Source: Pikeienuella litoralis (GTDB taxonomy: Bacteria; Pseudomonadota; Alphaproteobacteria; Rhodobacterales; Rhodobacteraceae). From it: a stretch of 64,000 nucleotides of DNA. The notes below the pieces were generated by a model, which was not told the DNA's origin, made no database searches, and worked only from the letters and a program-made list of their open reading frames with translations. A program made the translations under genes and the position numbers. The stretch lies in NCBI RefSeq assembly GCF_037646705.1, contig NZ_JBBHER010000004.1:1-64000 (forward strand). Direction: 5' to 3'. Each line of letters starts with the position of its first letter. The first letter of the stretch is position 1. This document shows positions 52,046 to 61,109 of this stretch, piece by piece.

Positions 52046-52372
52046 ATGGGCCGAACATCCGGCATGGGACTGATCGGAGTTCTCGGCGCCGCGTTGCTTC
52101 TCGGCGCGGCTCCGGGCGGGAGCGCGGCGGACCCGACCTTCCAGCACCCGAAGGCGAAGAGCGGATACGCCTATCCCGAATGCTACTGCACCAACCGCGG
52201 GGTTCGGGTGGAGATCGGGGAGATAAGCTGCCTGCGGATCGGGGCGCGGGAATTCACCGCGCGCTGCGGCATGTCGCTGAACAATCCGGCGTGGCGCGAC
52301 AAGACCGAAGGCTGCGCGCCGACGCCGCTCAGCCGGTCCGCGCCGCTTTCAGAGCTTTCCCAGCCAGGATGA
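52046..52372 (+). CDS. Small secreted cysteine-containing protein
   Basis: This gene encodes 108 residues, or 102 from ATG 52064. The signal peptide is clear (GLIGVLGAALLLGAAPGGSAA-D). The mature 80 residues contain YPECYCTNRGVRVEIGE, ISCLRIGAREFTARCGMSLN and one last Cys, five cysteines in all. The pattern is one I associate with an uncharacterised periplasmic family of Rhodobacterales. The last 24 bases overlap the convergent DUF1499 gene. Confidence 0.7.
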   Translation: MGRTSGMGLIGVLGAALLLGAAPGGSAADPTFQHPKAKSGYAYPECYCTNRGVRVEIGEISCLRIGAREFTARCGMSLNNPAWRDKTEGCAPTPLSRSAPLSELSQPG

Positions 52373-52813
52373 AATCCGGGCTTCGTTGACCCCCAGATCG
52401 TCCGCGCCATAGCGCGAGCGCGAATAGATATCGAGCGCCGCGCCGCCCTCCACCGGGACCGCGCGCACGGAGATATAATCCGGAAACGCCATGATCTCCG
52501 AGCGCTGAATCAGCGTCAGGCTCTCGCCATCATCGCTCAGCAGCGTGACGCGGGGCTCGGCCAGCGCGACCGCCTTGAATCGGGCCAGAAGCGCGGCCGG
52601 CGTCTCGTCGAAGATCGGCGAGGCGGCGTCGCCCCCTTCCCCGGCCGGCTTCACGACATAGGCGTTGGCCGCGCCTTCGGAGACGATCGCCGCCGGGTCC
52701 ACGCTCCAGCGGGCCGGATCGTCAGGCGCGGCCCGAACCCAGATCGCGAATCCGGCGACCGCGAGCCCCAGCGCCGCCGCCAGCCAGAGAAGCCCCTTGC
52801 CGATGCGCCTCAC
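52349..52813 (-). CDS. DUF1499 family protein
   Basis: This gene encodes 154 residues. One N-terminal helix (LLWLAAALGLAVAGFAIWV) anchors or exports it. The DUF1499 region follows, with EPRVTLLSDDGESLTLIQRS, then FPDYISVRAV and YSRSRYGADDLGVNEARI. The function is unknown. The ATG overlaps the ispG stop by four bases... ispG runs in the same direction and is upstream, so the two are probably co-transcribed. Confidence 0.78.
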   Translation of the reverse strand: MRRIGKGLLWLAAALGLAVAGFAIWVRAAPDDPARWSVDPAAIVSEGAANAYVVKPAGEGGDAASPIFDETPAALLARFKAVALAEPRVTLLSDDGESLTLIQRSEIMAFPDYISVRAVPVEGGAALDIYSRSRYGADDLGVNEARISSWLGKL

Positions 52814-53922
52814 TCGGCGGCTTCACGCGCGGTCTCGATCTCGGCGGCCCGCTTTTCAACGAGTTCGACGATATGGTCGATCATCCGCTCGTTATCCATC
52901 TTGTGATCCTGCTTGCCGGCCAGATAGACCATGCCCGCCCCGGCCCCGCCGCCGGTGAAGCCGACATCGGTCATCAGCGCCTCGCCCGGCCCGTTGACCA
53001 CGCAGCCGATGATCGACAGGCTCATCGGCGTGCGGATGTGCTCCAGCCGCTTTTCGAGTATGGCCACCGTCTCGATCACGTTGAACCCCTGCCGCGCGCA
53101 GGAGGGGCAGGAGATGATGTTGACGCCGCGATGGCGCAGCCCGAGCGATTTCAGGATCTCGAACCCGATCTTCACCTCCTCGACCGGATCGGCCGAAAGG
53201 GAGACGCGAATCGTGTCGCCGATCCCCTGCCAGAGCAGGAACCCGAGCCCGATCGCCGACTTCACCGAGCCGGAGACGAACCCGCCCGCCTCGGTGATGC
53301 CGAGGTGAATCGGCGCGTCGCACGCCTCGGCCAGCCCCTGATAGGCGGCGGCGGCCAGAAACACGTCGGACGCCTTCACGCTGATCTTGTAGTCCCGGAA
53401 ATCGTTGTCTTCGAGGATCCGGATATGCTCGAGGCCGCTCTCGATCATCGCCTCGGGGCAAGGCTCCCGGTATTTGTCGAGAAGATGCTTCTCGAGGCTG
53501 CCGGCGTTGACCCCGATCCGGATCGAGCAGCCGTTATCCTTGGCCGCGCGCACCACTTCGCGCACCCGCTCGGGCGAGCCGATATTGCCGGGGTTGATCC
53601 GCAAACAGGCGGCGCCCGCCTCCGCGGCTTCGATCGCGCGGCGATAGTGGAAATGGATGTCGGCGACGATCGGCGCCGGGCTCTCGCGCGTGATCTCGCG
53701 CAGCGCGCGGGTCGATCCCTCGTCCGGGCAGGAGACGCGGATGATGTCCGCCCCCGCCTCGGCGCAGGCGAGCACCTGTTCGATGGTCGCTTTCGCATCC
53801 GTCGTCAGGGTGTTCGTCATCGTCTGGACCGAGATCGGCGCATCGCCGCCAACCTCGACCGCGCCGACGCGGATCTTGCGCGAGACGCGGCGCTGGATAT
53901 CGCGCCAGGGGCGAATGCTCAT
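52810..53922 (-). CDS. ispG: 4-hydroxy-3-methylbut-2-enyl diphosphate synthase
   Basis: This 370-residue [4Fe-4S] enzyme catalyses the penultimate step of the MEP isoprenoid pathway. Visible landmarks are VGGDAPISVQTMTNT, IIRVSCPDEGSTRAL, RINPGNIG, and the cluster-binding cysteines in NIISCPSCARQGFNV with a third in IIGCVVNGPGEA. The length fits the short bacterial form. It lies 78 bp downstream of the rodZ-like gene on the same strand, an order seen in Rhodobacterales. Confidence 0.95.
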   Translation of the reverse strand: MSIRPWRDIQRRVSRKIRVGAVEVGGDAPISVQTMTNTLTTDAKATIEQVLACAEAGADIIRVSCPDEGSTRALREITRESPAPIVADIHFHYRRAIEAAEAGAACLRINPGNIGSPERVREVVRAAKDNGCSIRIGVNAGSLEKHLLDKYREPCPEAMIESGLEHIRILEDNDFRDYKISVKASDVFLAAAAYQGLAEACDAPIHLGITEAGGFVSGSVKSAIGLGFLLWQGIGDTIRVSLSADPVEEVKIGFEILKSLGLRHRGVNIISCPSCARQGFNVIETVAILEKRLEHIRTPMSLSIIGCVVNGPGEALMTDVGFTGGGAGAGMVYLAGKQDHKMDNERMIDHIVELVEKRAAEIETAREAAE

Positions 53923-54000
53923 GCCAAACTCCGGTCCTGCATCACGCTGGAGAGATAGGCCCCGCCCGCGCGCTTGTCCATCGCGCAGCCCTGCGTCGGC

Positions 54001-55233
54001 TTATTCGCCGCGCAGCGCGACCGTGTTTTCATCGCCGGTCAGGTTCGCCTCCCGGTCCGCCCGCGGCGGAGCCGAGAAATTCACCGCCGCCGGATAGAGC
54101 GCGCGCACCGCATCCGGCTTCAGGTCGACATTCTTCGCGACTTCCGGCCCGTCGCCGAGCGGGCCGAACGCGGTCCCGTCCACGAGGATATAGACCGCGC
54201 CCGCGTTTCCGGCCCGGAGTTGCGGCGCGCTCGCGCCTTCAGGCAGGGTGAACCGCTCGCCCGGCCCGAGAATGCCGGTGAAAAGCACGCGCCGCTCCCC
54301 ATCCCGCACCCGCACCCAGGCGTCTTCCGTCGCGTAGACGTCCACACCCTGCGGCGGCGCCGAGAGCGCGCTGGCCGCGATCTCTGCGGCCGGCGTTTCG
54401 TCGACGGCGGCGAGCACATGCTCCACCGGCGGCTCGATCTGCGCATCCGCGACCACGACCGCCGCCGGCACGGCGTATATTCCGGCGCTTCTCGGGTCGA
54501 TCGAGGAGATCGGGCCGTCGCGCGGCGACACCGGCGGCGCGGCGGCCTCTTGCGCGGCGTAGATCGACGCCAGAGTGATCCGGTCGTCATCGGCCCGCCC
54601 CGGCTCTGCGGGGCCGGCGACCTTCATCTCCGCCGGCGCGAAGATGTCCGGCGCCGTCACCAGCACCTCCGGCGCCGTCGGCAACGGCGCGAATCCGAGT
54701 CGCTGCAGATCCTGAAGCAGGCTCCAGCCGCCATAGCTGAGCCCGCCGACGAGCGCGACAAGGACGGCGACGGACGCGAGCCCCCGCAGGCTGGCGCCGA
54801 GATCGACCCGCGCCGCGTTCGCGTTCGACTTCATGAACCGGTTGGAGATGACGGCCCGGTCCGCCGCGCTCGCGCCCACGGCGCGCGTCTGCGGCCTGGC
54901 CTGCGTCGCCGCGCGCTCCTTCGGGCTGAGCGCGCCGGTGATCTCCACTCCCGTGAACCCTGATTCTTCGCAGAAACGGCGGTAGACGTCGTCGCCGTCG
55001 AGATCCAGATATCGGGCGTAGGAGCGCACATATCCGGCCGCGTATCCGGCGAACGGGAACGCCGAGGCGTCCGCATCCTCGATGGCGGCGATATAATCCG
55101 CGCGGATGAGCAACTCGCGCTGAACATCGAGCAGCGACTTGCCCTTGGAGGCGCGTTCACCGCGCAATTCGTCCCCGAGCTTCAATTCAAAGGAATCAAA
55201 GCCTCGCAACCCGGGGTGATATTCACTCCCCAT
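54001..55233 (-). CDS. RodZ-like helix-turn-helix membrane protein
   Basis: This gene encodes 410 residues from ATG 55233. Residues 14-90 form the RodZ-type helix-turn-helix: FELKLGDELRGERASKGKSL, LIRADYIAAIEDAD and GYVRSYARYLDLD. One membrane helix is at about 150-170. The C-terminal part is periplasmic, with a long Ala/Pro-rich linker and a DUF4115-like domain near 300-380 (DAWVRVRDGERRVLFTGIL). RodZ links MreB to the cell wall machinery. A longer frame upstream is unlikely. Confidence 0.8.
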   Translation of the reverse strand: MGSEYHPGLRGFDSFELKLGDELRGERASKGKSLLDVQRELLIRADYIAAIEDADASAFPFAGYAAGYVRSYARYLDLDGDDVYRRFCEESGFTGVEITGALSPKERAATQARPQTRAVGASAADRAVISNRFMKSNANAARVDLGASLRGLASVAVLVALVGGLSYGGWSLLQDLQRLGFAPLPTAPEVLVTAPDIFAPAEMKVAGPAEPGRADDDRITLASIYAAQEAAAPPVSPRDGPISSIDPRSAGIYAVPAAVVVADAQIEPPVEHVLAAVDETPAAEIAASALSAPPQGVDVYATEDAWVRVRDGERRVLFTGILGPGERFTLPEGASAPQLRAGNAGAVYILVDGTAFGPLGDGPEVAKNVDLKPDAVRALYPAAVNFSAPPRADREANLTGDENTVALRGE

Positions 55234-55506
55234 GCCCGATCCCAACGCCTCTTCACCACGCCTAAGCGTATTATGGCCTAAGCCGCCTTGCTGCAAGTTT
55301 CAGCCGCATCAATTTAGCATGAAACACACGGAAACCTCAGCGCCAGATAACAAGATATTTCTGAACTTTCGCTCACATAATCGCGCCTGTTACATTAACG
55401 TTGGGTTGACAGCGGCGAACCGCCGCTCACAGGGCTGGCGCCCGGTTTCGGCATGGGCGACGATTCAACCACTGCTTGCATACCCCGAATCGGAAGCGAC
55501 GATCAA

Positions 55507-56301
55507 ATGGACCAGGCGCACCTTTATCTCGCCACTCTGGCGTTGTCGCTCGGCGTCTTTGCGCTGCTCTGGCCCGTCAGCCTTCTCCTTCGCGACGTCA
55601 GCATCGTCGACGCCTGGTGGGGGCCCGGCTTTCTCGGCGTCGCGGCGGTCGCGTGGGGGATGGGCGACGGCGGCGCGCGCTCAACGATCATTCTCATCCT
55701 TGTAGGCGCCTGGGCGCTCCGGTTGGGGGGCGTCATGCTGCGCCGGCGCCTTCGCCATGGCGCCGAGGACAGCCGCTACATCTCCGTCCGCCGGTCCTGG
55801 GGGCGCGGCTTCTGGTGGAAAAGTCTGTTTATCGTCTTCATCCTGCAAGGCGTTCTTCAGTGGTTGATCTCACTCACCGCGGCCGCCGGGGCGCTCGCCC
55901 CGCCGACCAGGATCGGCGTGATCGGCGCGGCCGGCGCGCTGCTCGCCGCCGCCGGATTCCTCATCGAGGCGATCAGCGACGCGCAGCTCGACCGGTTCAA
56001 GCTGCGGGCGCGCCCCGACCAGTTGTTGACGACCGGACTCCGCCGCCATGTCCGCCACCCCTCCTATACCGGCGAGATGCTGTTCTGGTGGGGAATCTGG
56101 CTGATCGCGGCGGAGGCTGGCGCCTGGTGGAGCGTCGTCTCTCCGCTCATTCTCACCTTCCTTCTGACGCGGGTCTCCGGCGCGCCGATGACCGGCGCCG
56201 GCCTCGAGGCCTCCAAACCGGGCTACGCGGCGTGGTCGGCGCGGACGCCGGCGTTCCTGCCCCGGCTTCTCAGGCGCGATCGCCCTGGCGGCCGGTCATA
56301 G
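55507..56301 (+). CDS. DUF1295 membrane protein (steroid 5-alpha-reductase-like)
   Basis: This is a 264-residue protein with about six helices. The family motif is LRRHVRHPSYTGEMLFWWGI near 175-194, preceded by QLDRFKLR. DUF1295 proteins share a fold with isoprenylcysteine methyltransferases and steroid reductases; their substrates are mostly unknown. ATG 55507 is preferred because upstream residues look random. The 273 bp upstream are AT-richer and contain a TTGACA overlapping an AGCGGCG/CGCCGCT hairpin at 55411-55427. The end overlaps the convergent nnrDE gene by six bases. Confidence 0.78.
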   Translation: MDQAHLYLATLALSLGVFALLWPVSLLLRDVSIVDAWWGPGFLGVAAVAWGMGDGGARSTIILILVGAWALRLGGVMLRRRLRHGAEDSRYISVRRSWGRGFWWKSLFIVFILQGVLQWLISLTAAAGALAPPTRIGVIGAAGALLAAAGFLIEAISDAQLDRFKLRARPDQLLTTGLRRHVRHPSYTGEMLFWWGIWLIAAEAGAWWSVVSPLILTFLLTRVSGAPMTGAGLEASKPGYAAWSARTPAFLPRLLRRDRPGGRS

Positions 56302-57864
56302 GCCAAGCGCGCGAAACACCGCCGGCAACGTTTCGGGCAGGTCCTCCGCGATCAGGCCGGGGCCGAATGTCAGCGCCGCCTCCTGATGCAGCCAGGCTGC
56401 GGCTTCGGCCGCCGGCCCCGCGTCCATCCCCCGCGCGATCAGCCCCGCGATCATCCCCGTCAGAACGTCGCCCGCGCCCGCCGTCGCCAGCCACGGGCAC
56501 GCGCGCTCATACGCCGCCGAGACGACGGCGGCGCCTCCGTCCGGTCTCGCCACCACCGTGTCCGGCCCTTTCAGCAACACCACGCAGCCGGCCAGCGCCG
56601 CCGCCTCGCGGGCCGCATCCGCCTTGGAATAGGCCGGTCCGGTCGCCGACGGCGCGGCGAGCTTGGCCCGGATCGCGGGGAAGAGGCGCCCGAACTCGCC
56701 CATATGCGGCGTCAGAACCGCGTTCGCGTCATGTGAGAGCGCGAAGAGGGAGTCCGGATCGTCGGAAAACGCGCTGAGCGCGTCCGCGTCCAGCACGACG
56801 CCCCGGCGCCCCTCCGTCAGCGCCGCCTTGACCATGGCCCGGGCGCCCTCGCCGCCGCCCATCCCCGGGCCGAGCGCGAGCGCGTTGAGCCGCGGGTCGG
56901 CCAGCGCCGCCGCCAATTCCTCCGCGTCCCCGATCGGGCGCAGCATGATCGCATCAAGCCGGGCGGCGTTTTCGGCCATCGCCGCCGGCGGCGCGCCGAC
57001 CGTGACCAGCCCCGCGCCGACGCGCAGCGCCCCCCGCGCCGCCAGCCGCGCCGCGCCGCCCTTGCCGGCGCCGCCCGAGATGACGAACACATGGCCATGC
57101 GCATATTTGTGGCCGCCGCGCTTCGCGACGTCGAAAGCCTTCGGCCCGATGAGGCGCGCGGCCTCTCGCGGCGCGCCGGAGAGGCCGATATCGACCACGC
57201 GAAGATCGCCGCATAGCCGGTCCGGCCCCTGATCGAGCCGGTGGCCAAGGCGCTCCCGGTGAAAGGTCACGGTCAGGTCGCAGACCATCGCCGCCGCGGA
57301 GCCGTCCCCGAGAACGCGGCCGCTGTCGGAGCATAGGCCGCTCGGCGCATCGACGCCGACAACCACCGCGCGCCCGCCGGCGGGCCGCGCCGACAACGCC
57401 GCGCAGATCCGGGCCGCCGCCCCCTCCAGCGGCCGCGCCAGCCCGGTTCCGAAAAGCGCGTCGATCACCAGATCGGCGGAGGCGCCCAGATCATCGGGCG
57501 CCTCCGCGAGCGGCCTGATCCGGCCCAGCTCCCGCCAGCGCCGGGCGTTCTCGGCCGCGTCGGGAGGCAGCTTCTCCGGGTCTCCCAGCAAGAAGACCTC
57601 GACCTCCCACCCCGCCTCTTTCAGACGCCGGGCGATGACGAATCCGTCCCCGCCATTGTTGCCCGGCCCGCAGAGCGCGGCCGCCCGGCCCGGCGCGCGA
57701 AAGAAGGCCGGGCGCCAGGCCAGGAGCGCGTCGACCACCCCGCTCCCGGCGCGCTCCATCAACTCCAGCCCGGCGACCGAACCGCCGCCGATGGCCGCCT
57801 GTTCGATCCCGCGCATCTGCGCGGCTGTCAGAAGCTCCACGTTCACTCTCCCGAATCCGCCCAC
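56296..57864 (-). CDS. nnr: Bifunctional NAD(P)HX epimerase/dehydratase
   Basis: This 522-residue repair enzyme restores hydrated NADH and NADPH. Residues 1-225 are the epimerase (YjeF-N) half with GPGNNGGDGFVIARRL and VIDALFGTGLARPL. Residues 240-515 are the ADP-dependent dehydratase half, related to sugar kinases, with NAVLTPHMGEFGRLF and the closing TAGAGDVLTGMIAGL. ATG 57864 or GTG 57846 could start it. It is divergent from glnB, a neighbourhood common in Rhodobacterales. Confidence 0.9.
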   Translation of the reverse strand: MGGFGRVNVELLTAAQMRGIEQAAIGGGSVAGLELMERAGSGVVDALLAWRPAFFRAPGRAAALCGPGNNGGDGFVIARRLKEAGWEVEVFLLGDPEKLPPDAAENARRWRELGRIRPLAEAPDDLGASADLVIDALFGTGLARPLEGAAARICAALSARPAGGRAVVVGVDAPSGLCSDSGRVLGDGSAAAMVCDLTVTFHRERLGHRLDQGPDRLCGDLRVVDIGLSGAPREAARLIGPKAFDVAKRGGHKYAHGHVFVISGGAGKGGAARLAARGALRVGAGLVTVGAPPAAMAENAARLDAIMLRPIGDAEELAAALADPRLNALALGPGMGGGEGARAMVKAALTEGRRGVVLDADALSAFSDDPDSLFALSHDANAVLTPHMGEFGRLFPAIRAKLAAPSATGPAYSKADAAREAAALAGCVVLLKGPDTVVARPDGGAAVVSAAYERACPWLATAGAGDVLTGMIAGLIARGMDAGPAAEAAAWLHQEAALTFGPGLIAEDLPETLPAVFRALGL

Positions 57865-57878
57865 ACAACAGGCGCCAT

Positions 57879-57893
57879 GCCTAAAAAATAGGC
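57879..57893. promoter_or_regulatory. Inverted repeat in nnr-glnB intergenic region
   Basis: GCCTA at 57879-57883 and TAGGC at 57889-57893 flank five A residues. It lies between the divergent nnr and glnB starts, only 15 bp from nnr. I saw no clear NtrC or sigma-54 site for glnB here. Confidence 0.35.
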
Positions 57894-58010
57894 GAAAATC
57901 ACGAATTCAGACTCGGTTCGCGTCGATTGCGGCGCGGACCGATTGAAACGCGCGCCGGCAAGTGGTTCCAACCCAGAGCAACGCGCCGAGCCGCCCAGCA
58001 GGAGACCAGG

Positions 58011-58349
58011 ATGAAAAAGATCGAGGCGATCATCAAGCCCTTCAAGCTCGACGAGGTGAAAGAAGCCCTGCAGGAGATCGGCATTCAGGGCCTTTCAGTG
58101 ATCGAGGCGAAGGGATTCGGCCGCCAGAAAGGCCATACGGAACTCTATCGCGGCGCGGAATACGTCGTCGATTTCCTGCCGAAGGTGAAGATCGAGCTGG
58201 TCGTCTCCGACGAGCTGGTCGACCAGGCGCTCGACGCCATCGTCGCCGCGGCGAGAACCGGCAAGATCGGCGATGGCAAGATCTTCGTCTCCGAGATTTC
58301 GCGCGCCATACGCATTCGCACCGGCGAGGACGGCGTCGACGCCCTCTGA
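58011..58349 (+). CDS. glnB: Nitrogen regulatory protein P-II
   Basis: This 112-residue trimeric signal protein senses 2-oxoglutarate, ATP/ADP and glutamine. The N terminus MKKIEAIIKPFKLDEVKEAL is standard. The T-loop holds the uridylylation tyrosine Y51 in ELYRGAEYVVDF. The C-terminal signature is TGKIGDGKIFV. A GGAG site precedes the ATG. It is followed 48 bp later by glnA, the classic alphaproteobacterial glnBA operon. It should control glutamine synthetase adenylylation and NtrB. Confidence 0.97.
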   Translation: MKKIEAIIKPFKLDEVKEALQEIGIQGLSVIEAKGFGRQKGHTELYRGAEYVVDFLPKVKIELVVSDELVDQALDAIVAAARTGKIGDGKIFVSEISRAIRIRTGEDGVDAL

Positions 58350-58397
58350 GTCGACGCACCGCCCGAACAAGATCAATCCGAGAAGGAATATCTCAAG

Positions 58398-59807
58398 ATG
58401 AGCGACGCAGAATCAATCATCAGAAGGATCAAGGACGAGGATATCGCCTATGTCGATATCCGTTTCACCGATCCGCGCGGGAAACTTCAGCACGTCACCG
58501 TGATGGAGAATCAGGTCGATGAGGACTTCATCGCGGACGGCTTCATGTTCGACGGCTCGTCGATCGCGGGCTGGAAATCCATCGATCAGTCGGACATGAA
58601 ACTGACGCCCGATGTGGCCACCGCCTATCTCGATCCGTTCTTCGCCGAAAAGACGCTCTGCCTGCATTGCGACGTCGTCGAGCCCGACACCGGCGAGCCT
58701 TATGAGCGCGACCCGCGCGGCACCGCGAGAAAGGCCGAGGCCCATCTGAAGGCGACCGGAATCGGCGATGTCTCCTATTGGGGGCCGGAGGCGGAGTTTT
58801 TCGTCTTCGACGACGTGCGCTTTTCCGTGAAGATGAACAAGGTCAGCTACGAGGTCGACGCGGTCAACGCCGCCTGGAGCTCGGACACCGCATATGAAAT
58901 GGGCAACACCGGCCACCGCCCCGGCGTGAAGGGCGGCTATTTCCCGGTTCCGCCGGTCGATCATGGCCAGGACATGCGCTCCGAGATGCTCTCGACCATG
59001 CGGCAGATCGGCATGAACGTCGACAAGCACCACCATGAGGTGGGCTCCTGCCAGCATGAGCTCGGCATGGTCTTCGGCACGCTGACCGAACAGGCGGACA
59101 ACCTTCAGAAATACAAATACGTCATCCATCAGGTCGCGAACGCCTATGGCAAATCCGCGACCTTCATGCCGAAGCCGATCACCGGCGACAACGGCACCGG
59201 GATGCACGTCAACCAGTCGATCTGGAAGGATGGCAAGCCGCTCTTCGCCGGCAACCAGTACGCCGACCTCTCGGAAGAGGCGCTGTTCTATATCGGCGGC
59301 GTCCTGAAGCACGCCAAGGCGTTGAACGCGTTCACCAACCCGTCGACCAATTCATACAAGCGGCTGATCCCCGGCTTCGAGGCGCCGGTGCTTCTGGCCT
59401 ATTCGGCGCAGAACCGCTCGGCGTCCATTCGCATCCCCTGGACCGACAACCCCAAGGCCAAGCGGGTCGAGACGCGCTTCCCCGACCCGACGGCGAACCC
59501 CTATCTCGCCATGTCGGCGCTGTTGATGGCCGGGCTTGACGGCATCCGGAACCGGATTCACCCCGGCGAAGCCTCCGACAAGGATCTCTACGATCTGCCG
59601 CCGGAGGAGCTGGCCGGCATCCCCACCGTCTGCGGCAGCCTCCGCGAGGCGCTCGGATCGCTTGAGGCGGACATGGAGTTCCTGACGGCGGGCGGCGTTT
59701 TCACCGAAGGCCAGATTCAGGGCTACATGGATCTGAAATGGGAGGAGGTGTACCGCTTCGAGCACACGCCCCACCCGGTTGAATACCAGATGTACTACTC
59801 CTGCTGA
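58398..59807 (+). CDS. glnA: Glutamine synthetase type I
   Basis: This is the 469-residue dodecameric enzyme that makes glutamine from glutamate, ammonia and ATP. Landmarks are FDGSSIAGWKSIDQSDM, the metal site YWGPEAEFFVFDD, HHHEVGSCQHELG, the ATP region KPITGDNGTGMHVNQS, and the adenylylation tyrosine Y398 in DKDLYDLPPEE. It is therefore of the regulated GSI-beta type. A strong intrinsic terminator follows 24 bp after the stop. Confidence 0.97.
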   Translation: MSDAESIIRRIKDEDIAYVDIRFTDPRGKLQHVTVMENQVDEDFIADGFMFDGSSIAGWKSIDQSDMKLTPDVATAYLDPFFAEKTLCLHCDVVEPDTGEPYERDPRGTARKAEAHLKATGIGDVSYWGPEAEFFVFDDVRFSVKMNKVSYEVDAVNAAWSSDTAYEMGNTGHRPGVKGGYFPVPPVDHGQDMRSEMLSTMRQIGMNVDKHHHEVGSCQHELGMVFGTLTEQADNLQKYKYVIHQVANAYGKSATFMPKPITGDNGTGMHVNQSIWKDGKPLFAGNQYADLSEEALFYIGGVLKHAKALNAFTNPSTNSYKRLIPGFEAPVLLAYSAQNRSASIRIPWTDNPKAKRVETRFPDPTANPYLAMSALLMAGLDGIRNRIHPGEASDKDLYDLPPEELAGIPTVCGSLREALGSLEADMEFLTAGGVFTEGQIQGYMDLKWEEVYRFEHTPHPVEYQMYYSC

Positions 59808-59830
59808 CCGGATCGGCAAGCGGCGAGAGA

Positions 59831-59858
59831 GGGCCCCGGGAACGGGGCCCTTTTCTTC
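59831..59858 (+). terminator. Rho-independent terminator of glnBA
   Basis: GGGCCCCG at 59831-59838 pairs perfectly with CGGGGCCC at 59843-59850 around a GGAA tetraloop and is followed directly by TTTTCTTC. It is the clearest intrinsic terminator in the window. Confidence 0.92.
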
Positions 59859-59954
59859 ATGTGACAATAATCCTCCGCCCCGCGCTCGCTTTAAGGTAGA
59901 TTTGATTCCCGAAGGCGGGCGCGCGCGACGCGCCCGTATCCGAGGGAGAATCGC

Positions 59955-61109
59955 ATGCAGTTAAACCGGGATCTCGGGCCGCGACACGGCGACGCCAGAT
60001 GGCGCGACACGATCGGCGTTCTCGCGGCGTCCGAGGACTGGATCGCCCAGATCGACACCGGACTTTTCGGCCATGAGGCGCTCGGTTGGTCGGAGACCGC
60101 CGGTTGGCCGGAGAATGTCCGCGTCGACGAAGGGTTGAACGTGTTCGATCCGGGCGGGCCGTTCGGGCGCCTGCCTCTCACCGACCTCTCCGTGCCCGAC
60201 GGTCTCGTCGCGCGGGTGACGCAGGTTCCCGATCATGGGGTCAAGACGCTGTCGGTCATCCTTGGCGCCACCGCGGAATTTCGCGGCGTCGCGCCCGGCG
60301 CGCGGGTCCGCCCCTACCGCGCCGCCAACGGCCCGGTCTTCGTCGGCGAGGCGAAAACCGGCGCGATCGGCGACGCGCTCGATCATGCGCTCGCCTCCCC
60401 GCGCCCGCCGCGCGTGGTCACGATCTCGATGGGCAATCCCGGCGGCTCGCCGGCGCATCTTCTGAACGCCTTCGGGGTGAAGTCGACGCCGGGGATGCAG
60501 AAGCGGACGGTGGACGCGATCAACCGCGCCTACGAGATGGGCGTCATCGTCGTCTGCGCCGGCGGTCAGATCCATAACACCGTCGCCTATCCGGCGCGGT
60601 TCAAGCGCACCATCGCCGTCGGCGGGCTGACCGAACCGGCCTCACGATTCACGTGCGCCCAGTATCCGGACGGCGGCTATGGCGAGAACGGGCTGATCGA
60701 TGTCTGGGCCCAGGCGGCGAATCTGAACCGGGCGTCCGGCGTCCGGGCGCCGGACGGAAAGCCGCTCCGCTTTTTCGCCGACACGAACGACCCCCGAAAC
60801 ACCGAGCGCAAGCCTGTCGGCACCTCCTACGCGGCGCCGCAGGTCGCGGCGGCGGCGGCGCTCTGGGTGGCGCGCCACCGCGCCATGCTGGAGCGCTTCG
60901 ACGCGCGCTGGAAGATCGTCGAGGCGTTTCGCAAGGCGCTCAGAGCGAGCGCCGACGACGTCCGCGTCCTTCGCAGGATCAACGCCGGGCCGAACGACCG
61001 GATTCGCGTGCGCGCGCTCAATATCGAGGCGCTGCTCGGCGTCGAGCCCGATCTCGACGCCGCCTACGCGCGCATCCCGCGCCACAGCGCGCATTCATCC
61101 TGGCTCTAG
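59955..61109 (+). CDS. S8 subtilisin-like serine protease, no signal peptide
   Basis: This gene encodes 384 residues. The catalytic triad is recognisable: D34 in AQIDTGLFGH, H94 in PDHGVKTLSVILG and S291 in PVGTSYAAPQVAAA. The segment that normally reads AAGN for the oxyanion-hole asparagine is VVCAGGQIHNTVAYPA, so the usual Asn is Gly203 or Gly204. There is no signal peptide or propeptide, so it should be cytoplasmic, or inactive until modified. An AGGGAG site precedes ATG 59955. It ends convergently with an M20 amidohydrolase, overlapping by four bases. The target is unknown. Confidence 0.8.
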   Translation: MQLNRDLGPRHGDARWRDTIGVLAASEDWIAQIDTGLFGHEALGWSETAGWPENVRVDEGLNVFDPGGPFGRLPLTDLSVPDGLVARVTQVPDHGVKTLSVILGATAEFRGVAPGARVRPYRAANGPVFVGEAKTGAIGDALDHALASPRPPRVVTISMGNPGGSPAHLLNAFGVKSTPGMQKRTVDAINRAYEMGVIVVCAGGQIHNTVAYPARFKRTIAVGGLTEPASRFTCAQYPDGGYGENGLIDVWAQAANLNRASGVRAPDGKPLRFFADTNDPRNTERKPVGTSYAAPQVAAAAALWVARHRAMLERFDARWKIVEAFRKALRASADDVRVLRRINAGPNDRIRVRALNIEALLGVEPDLDAAYARIPRHSAHSSWL

